A stretch of 41,820 bases of DNA, from assembly GCA_002723275.1 (NCBI GenBank), contig PBNZ01000005.1:37302-79121 (forward strand), given 5' to 3'. Position numbers and translations under genes: made by a program. Each line of letters opens with the position of its first letter. Position 1 is the stretch's first letter. Positions 38,314 to 41,820 of this stretch are shown here, piece after piece. This DNA is from Planctomycetaceae bacterium. GTDB taxonomy: Bacteria; Planctomycetota; Planctomycetia; Pirellulales; Pirellulaceae. Below the pieces are notes generated by a model. The model worked only from the letters and a program-made list of their open reading frames with translations, did not search any database and was not told the DNA's origin.

Positions 38314-39090
38314 ATGCCGCTACCCGGAATCAAACAATTCGATTTAACAGGCAAGGTTGCTGTCGTCACGGGAGGTTCGAAAGGACTGGGACACGCCATG
38401 GCTGCCGGCCTCGCCTCAGCGGGAGCCAATCTCCTCGTTTCAAGTCGGAACCTGGAGGAGGGGCAAGCGGTGGCGGACGAGTTGCAACGTGATTTTGGTG
38501 TCCGCGCGATCGCCTTTGCCGGCGACGTGGCATCGCCCGATGAGAGTGACGCAATGATTCAGGCGGCACTCGATGAGTTTGGGAAGGTTGATATTCTGAT
38601 TGCCAACGCTGGCATTAATCGACGAGGTCCCATCGATGGTCTATCGATCGATGAGTTTCGTGAGGTGATGGATATCAACGTCTATGGGGTTTGGCTCTCG
38701 TGCCGATCCGTGATTCCGCACATGAAGAAGGCCGGGTATGGCAGGATCATCCTCATGGGGAGCACGTTGGGGATGGTGGGGCTTGCCGATCGAACGCCGT
38801 ACGCATCCAGTAAGGGAGCCGTCGTGCAAATGGCCCGAACGCTCGGCCTCGAACTGGCTCAATTTGGAATCACCTGCAATGCAATTTGCCCGGGACCGTT
38901 TTTGACGCCGATGAATGTTCCGATCAAGGACAACGAGCAAACCAAAAAATTCATTGTCGGCGCGGTGGCTCTTGAGCGTTGGGGAGAGATGGAAGAGATC
39001 CAAGGCCCTGCCATCTTTTTGGCAAGCGATGCGTCGAGCTACGTGACAGGAAGTCTTGTTACTGTCGATGGCGGTTGGACGGCACGTTAA
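38314..39090 (+). CDS. SDR-family dehydrogenase (gluconate 5-dehydrogenase-like)
   Basis: This 258-residue classical SDR has the cofactor loop TGGSKGLGHAM (about 19-29), LIANAGIN (NAG motif), the catalytic Ser in ILMGSTLG, and YASSKGAV as YxxxK. The tail is ASSYVTGSLVTVDGGWTAR. The closest general type I recognise is gluconate/keto-gluconate 5-dehydrogenase or 3-oxoacyl-like SDRs, so a polyol or sugar acid is a likely substrate. AAGGAA and a second AAGGAATC lie just upstream of ATG 38314. It is second in an operon with the isomerase/epimerase-like gene. Confidence 0.9.
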   Translation: MPLPGIKQFDLTGKVAVVTGGSKGLGHAMAAGLASAGANLLVSSRNLEEGQAVADELQRDFGVRAIAFAGDVASPDESDAMIQAALDEFGKVDILIANAGINRRGPIDGLSIDEFREVMDINVYGVWLSCRSVIPHMKKAGYGRIILMGSTLGMVGLADRTPYASSKGAVVQMARTLGLELAQFGITCNAICPGPFLTPMNVPIKDNEQTKKFIVGAVALERWGEMEEIQGPAIFLASDASSYVTGSLVTVDGGWTAR

Positions 39091-39163
39091 TGGGATCGAC
39101 CGACTGGCATTAATTCAACGTCAGTTGCGAGTGGGTTCACGTAAGTCGCGATGAATTGCCGCC

Positions 39164-40693
39164 TTAATGCTTGTCTCGCCATCGTCGGCGGATGCCAAGC
39201 ATCAACATTGAACCGCTGATGATGATCCAGCCTGCAGAGGGTTCTGGGACAGGGACGAATTCGACCGTGAAGACCTGAGAGGATGCGATCGAAGTACCTC
39301 CAAACCCTCCGTCGGGACCGCCCGAAGCGATACCGCCGTAAATGTATCCCAGCAGGGTGGTTCCGGAGAGTGAATCGAGATCGATAATGTCATCTTCCAG
39401 CAGCGTGAGATCCGGGTTGGCAAAGAATTCGGCATTCGAGCCAAACAACCAAGGACTTCCCGTTGGGCTTTCAATACTGGGGAAGTCCCCAAGGTAGGTC
39501 TGGCTGTAATCGCCGTTGGCGTCGATGGTGACGGCTGAGATTTGATTCGTGTAGGGAAAGGATGACAGGTAGACCAGATTGCCGGTGGAAGGGTCATCCA
39601 CAAATTCATTGCCCGTAATTCCGCCAAACAAAATTTCGGTCATCTCTCCTGTGCTTTTCGAGTAGAGGCCAAGCTTTGCTGATTCATATCCGTTCAAGGC
39701 CTGCTTGAACACCGATGGGTTGGTTGCTGGATCTTCCATGGTTGGGACACCGCTGGCGCTGATTTCAACGGGCACGGTCCACAGTCCTTCGCCCTCGTAG
39801 AAGACTCCAGATAACGTGACGCCGGTCAACTCGTCCTCTTGCGTTTCAGCGTTCTTGGAAAGTACGGGAAAGGTGTTGAAATCTCGTCTGCGAAATTGTG
39901 ATGGGTCACCTCCGTTGGGAGTAACCGTAGGATTGGAAAACGACAGCGAACCGGTCCCGTGGTCGTAGTCAATCTCGAATGATCGAATCTGCGATGTGTA
40001 CTTCTGATAGCCGCCGTCCCCAGAATAGGGTCCGTTGAAAAGTTGTCCAAAGACAATATGAGTTTTGCCGCCAAGTTCATACATGCCACCACCGGTGACT
40101 TGGAAAAAACCACCTTCGTAGATTGTTCCGTCCCCTTCGGGGCCGGTCGTTTGAAGAATGGTGTTCTGGGGTAACGCTGTTTCCGGTGTCTTGACCCAAT
40201 CGATCAACTCCGGGAGGTTAATCGCGGTCAGCTCCTTGTAGGTCGTGAAGTTGTCGGCATCCGTCTCGTAAACATATCCACCCGTGATGAAGAGCGTGTT
40301 GCCCTTTTGATAGCTCTGTGGGTTACTCGCAGACAAACTGTTGACCGTGTGTGCGCTGAGGCCGCTCATCGAATCATCGAGTGCTCGCTCCCAGGCCTGT
40401 TGCGTGACCGGATTGATGACCCATGCGGATCGATTGGCGGTGGTGAACGAGTGCTGCCCGCCTGTCTTGCCTGCCAAAATAACCCAGTCATCTCCGTAGG
40501 CGCCCGCGGCGAAGGATTGCAGTCCAGGCACGCTGGCATCATTCATCGAATACGGAGTAACCTGGATGTTATAATCGCGATCCCACCGAGTGACGGGCGT
40601 AAACGTCGACGTCTGATTTTCAGCATAAAGAGCTGAACTCATGACGAAAGTCGCTTGGAGTACAAAAAGGAGGTGGACGTAGAACCGCGGCAT
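39164..40693 (-). CDS. PEP-CTERM secreted protein, possible beta-propeller
   Basis: I chose the ATG whose first base is 40693: it has AAAGG seven bases upstream and leads straight into a signal peptide (MPRFYVHLLFVLQATFVMSS, cleavage near LYA). A TTG at 40723 is in phase but less likely. The 509-residue product has repeated YGDDWVILAGKTGG, GNTLFITGGYVYE and GKTHIVFGQLFNG strands that suggest kelch-like propeller blades. The C-terminus is a PEP-CTERM signal (VPEPSAGW, hydrophobic helix, RRRWRDKH). I do not recognise a specific family for the body. An inverted repeat lies in its upstream region at 40729-40761. Confidence 0.85.
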   Translation of the reverse strand: MPRFYVHLLFVLQATFVMSSALYAENQTSTFTPVTRWDRDYNIQVTPYSMNDASVPGLQSFAAGAYGDDWVILAGKTGGQHSFTTANRSAWVINPVTQQAWERALDDSMSGLSAHTVNSLSASNPQSYQKGNTLFITGGYVYETDADNFTTYKELTAINLPELIDWVKTPETALPQNTILQTTGPEGDGTIYEGGFFQVTGGGMYELGGKTHIVFGQLFNGPYSGDGGYQKYTSQIRSFEIDYDHGTGSLSFSNPTVTPNGGDPSQFRRRDFNTFPVLSKNAETQEDELTGVTLSGVFYEGEGLWTVPVEISASGVPTMEDPATNPSVFKQALNGYESAKLGLYSKSTGEMTEILFGGITGNEFVDDPSTGNLVYLSSFPYTNQISAVTIDANGDYSQTYLGDFPSIESPTGSPWLFGSNAEFFANPDLTLLEDDIIDLDSLSGTTLLGYIYGGIASGGPDGGFGGTSIASSQVFTVEFVPVPEPSAGWIIISGSMLMLGIRRRWRDKH

Positions 40694-40728
40694 GAGATGG
40701 ACCTTTGGCTGTCTCTTTTTCAAGGTGT

Positions 40729-40761
40729 CGACGAGCCCACGAGGAGCACCAGGGCTCGTCG
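40729..40761 (-). other. Perfect 10-bp inverted repeat upstream of the PEP-CTERM gene
   Basis: CGACGAGCCC (40729-40738) and GGGCTCGTCG (40752-40761) flank a 13-base loop. It sits 36 bases before the chosen start on the minus strand, so it could be a leader RNA hairpin or an operator. No T tract follows on either strand, which argues against a terminator. Confidence 0.6.
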
Positions 40762-40979
40762 CTAGTTAAACGATTGAGAGTATATGGAGATTCCGGGAGA
40801 CGGTTTCGAAACGAACTGAGGGAAGTGGTTTACTCCTGACTCCATTAGGGCATGTAACGATCTTACAGATTCTTAACAGGCTTGTTTAGATGGCGTAACA
40901 AGTTTGTTTGATGGAAAGGCGTTTCGGAATGTGTTCCCGAAACGGTTTGTGAAGATCTTCTGCGACAGGCGACGTCGAA

Positions 40980-41820
40980 ATGAGGTTGGGTTCGAAAATA
41001 CGAACGATGATTCTTTTCGAAGCCGCAAGGCAAATTGTCGAGTGCCATAATGCCAGCGTTGCTGTGAGTGGGCGTCTTAACGGCGGGAATCGTTGGGCAC
41101 GACGACTGATCTATTTGCTGCTAGTGCTGGCGGGAGGGTTTTCGTGTGTTCCGAATCAGGGTCATGCTGAAGTTCTGCTGAATGGGGCGGGTCGGCTTTC
41201 TGGGTTTGTCGAAAACTATTCAATGCCATAACGATTCCGATCGTGTCGCGGAAATGAGTCTCGAGTCCTTCGAAATACCCGATGACCCAGCTCTCTGGGA
41301 AACTGAACGCTGAGAAAAGATTGCCCGATGTTTGCAGGCGAGGCAAATGCCGCCTCTCGGTGCGGACCGTCCTAGCGAAGCGGAATATGCTGAGGTGTGG
41401 CGAACGTTGGCTGGTATGTTGGATGCACGTGCCGAACAATTTCCGCAGCCAGGACGCACTGATTCCATTCGCCGACTTAATCGAACGGAATACCAGAATG
41501 CCATTCGTGATCTGTTGGGGGTTGAGCTTGATGTGCAAGATCTCCTACCCGCAGATGCTTCGGGGCACGGATTCGATAACGTCACCGTCGGTGAATTGTC
41601 GCCGGTTTTATTGAGTCGGTATATCTCTGCCGCAGAGAAGATCAGTCGCCTTGCGATGGGTGGACTCGAATCCTTATCTGGCGGCGTTACTGTTCGGGTT
41701 CCAGCCGATCGCTCCCGGGACTCACATGTTCCTGGCTTGCCGTTGGGGACACGAGAAGGGCTGCTGTTCGAGCATCATTTCGTGCGATCAGGCGAATACG
41801 AGATCGCTCTACGTTTGATG
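40980..41820 (+). pseudogene. DUF1587/DUF1592-type planctomycete cytochrome gene, 5' part broken, cut by window end
   Basis: The first frame (from ATG 40980) gives a signal-like segment (RWARRLIYLLLVLAGGF) and then GRLSGFVENY before a stop at 41229. The homologous text continues in the next frame: QCHNDSDRVAEMSLESFEIP, DDPALWETER, a TGA at 41311-41313, then ARQMPPLGADRPSEAEYAEV. The DUF1587-type core follows: SIRRLNRTEYQNAIRDLLGV, SGHGFDNV and SPVLLSRYISAAEKI. About five bases seem lost between 41219 and 41221, removing the first Cys of the expected CxxCH haem site. The last part (GEYEIALRLM) starts the next module and runs off the window. Intact relatives are exported multi-domain cytochrome proteins paired with DUF1552 proteins. 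Confidence 0.72.

Noticed and set aside
41311-41313. Second in-frame TGA as a selenocysteine codon
   Set aside because: No short hairpin with a GU-containing loop lies at SECIS distance, and the gene already has a frameshift upstream, so nonsense decay is simpler.

Overview
The window looks like a chromosomal segment of a planctomycete (Planctomycetota, probably Pirellulales-like; this is inference from gene content, not from a marker gene). The evidence is three PEP-CTERM surface/secreted proteins, a DUF1559 prepilin-like protein, a DUF1080 protein, a CRTAC1-type FG-GAP/ASPIC-UnbV protein with thioredoxin and TPR modules, a DUF1587-type Planctomycete cytochrome at the right edge, and a giant secreted protein with an LEPR-XLL-like N-terminus and a C-terminal dockerin.

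Layout. 0.15-1.0 kb: a LamG-like PEP-CTERM gene between two intrinsic terminators. 1.15-7.43 kb: a two-gene unit. The first gene is FG-GAP + ASPIC/UnbV + thioredoxin + TPR and the second is an SGNH hydrolase + TPR. Each is cut by one in-frame stop (TGA at 3068, TAG at 6814). The TGA is followed by a hairpin that fits a bacterial SECIS element, so the first gene is a candidate selenoprotein. 7.67-9.39 kb: a Tat-exported protein that looks like a polysaccharide lyase. 9.46-10.36 kb: a PfkB (fructokinase-like) kinase on the minus strand, followed by about 0.8 kb of decayed minus-strand coding sequence. 11.46-12.32 kb: a second LamG/PEP-CTERM gene with a clear terminator. 12.83-16.02 kb: DUF1080 protein, DUF1559 pseudopilin and an SDR oxidoreductase.

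16.8-37.0 kb is one uninterrupted 6,728-codon frame. It encodes a giant acidic extracellular protein built from filamentous-hemagglutinin-like beta repeats, four 'GGTFTLT' repeats, six L-type-lectin-like domains plus one degenerate copy, RTX-like calcium repeats and a dockerin. Its natural N-terminus lies upstream, behind an in-frame TAG at 16786.

37.2-39.1 kb: a Tat-exported sugar-phosphate isomerase/epimerase-like protein and an SDR dehydrogenase in one operon. 39.16-40.69 kb: a third PEP-CTERM protein on the minus strand. 40.98 kb to the end: a DUF1587-type cytochrome gene that has lost its first haem cysteine and its frame, and is cut by the window edge.

The general theme is carbohydrate handling at the cell surface. 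The most notable signals are the candidate selenocysteine codon, the lectin array, and the run of interrupted genes beside a 20-kb frame that is perfectly open.
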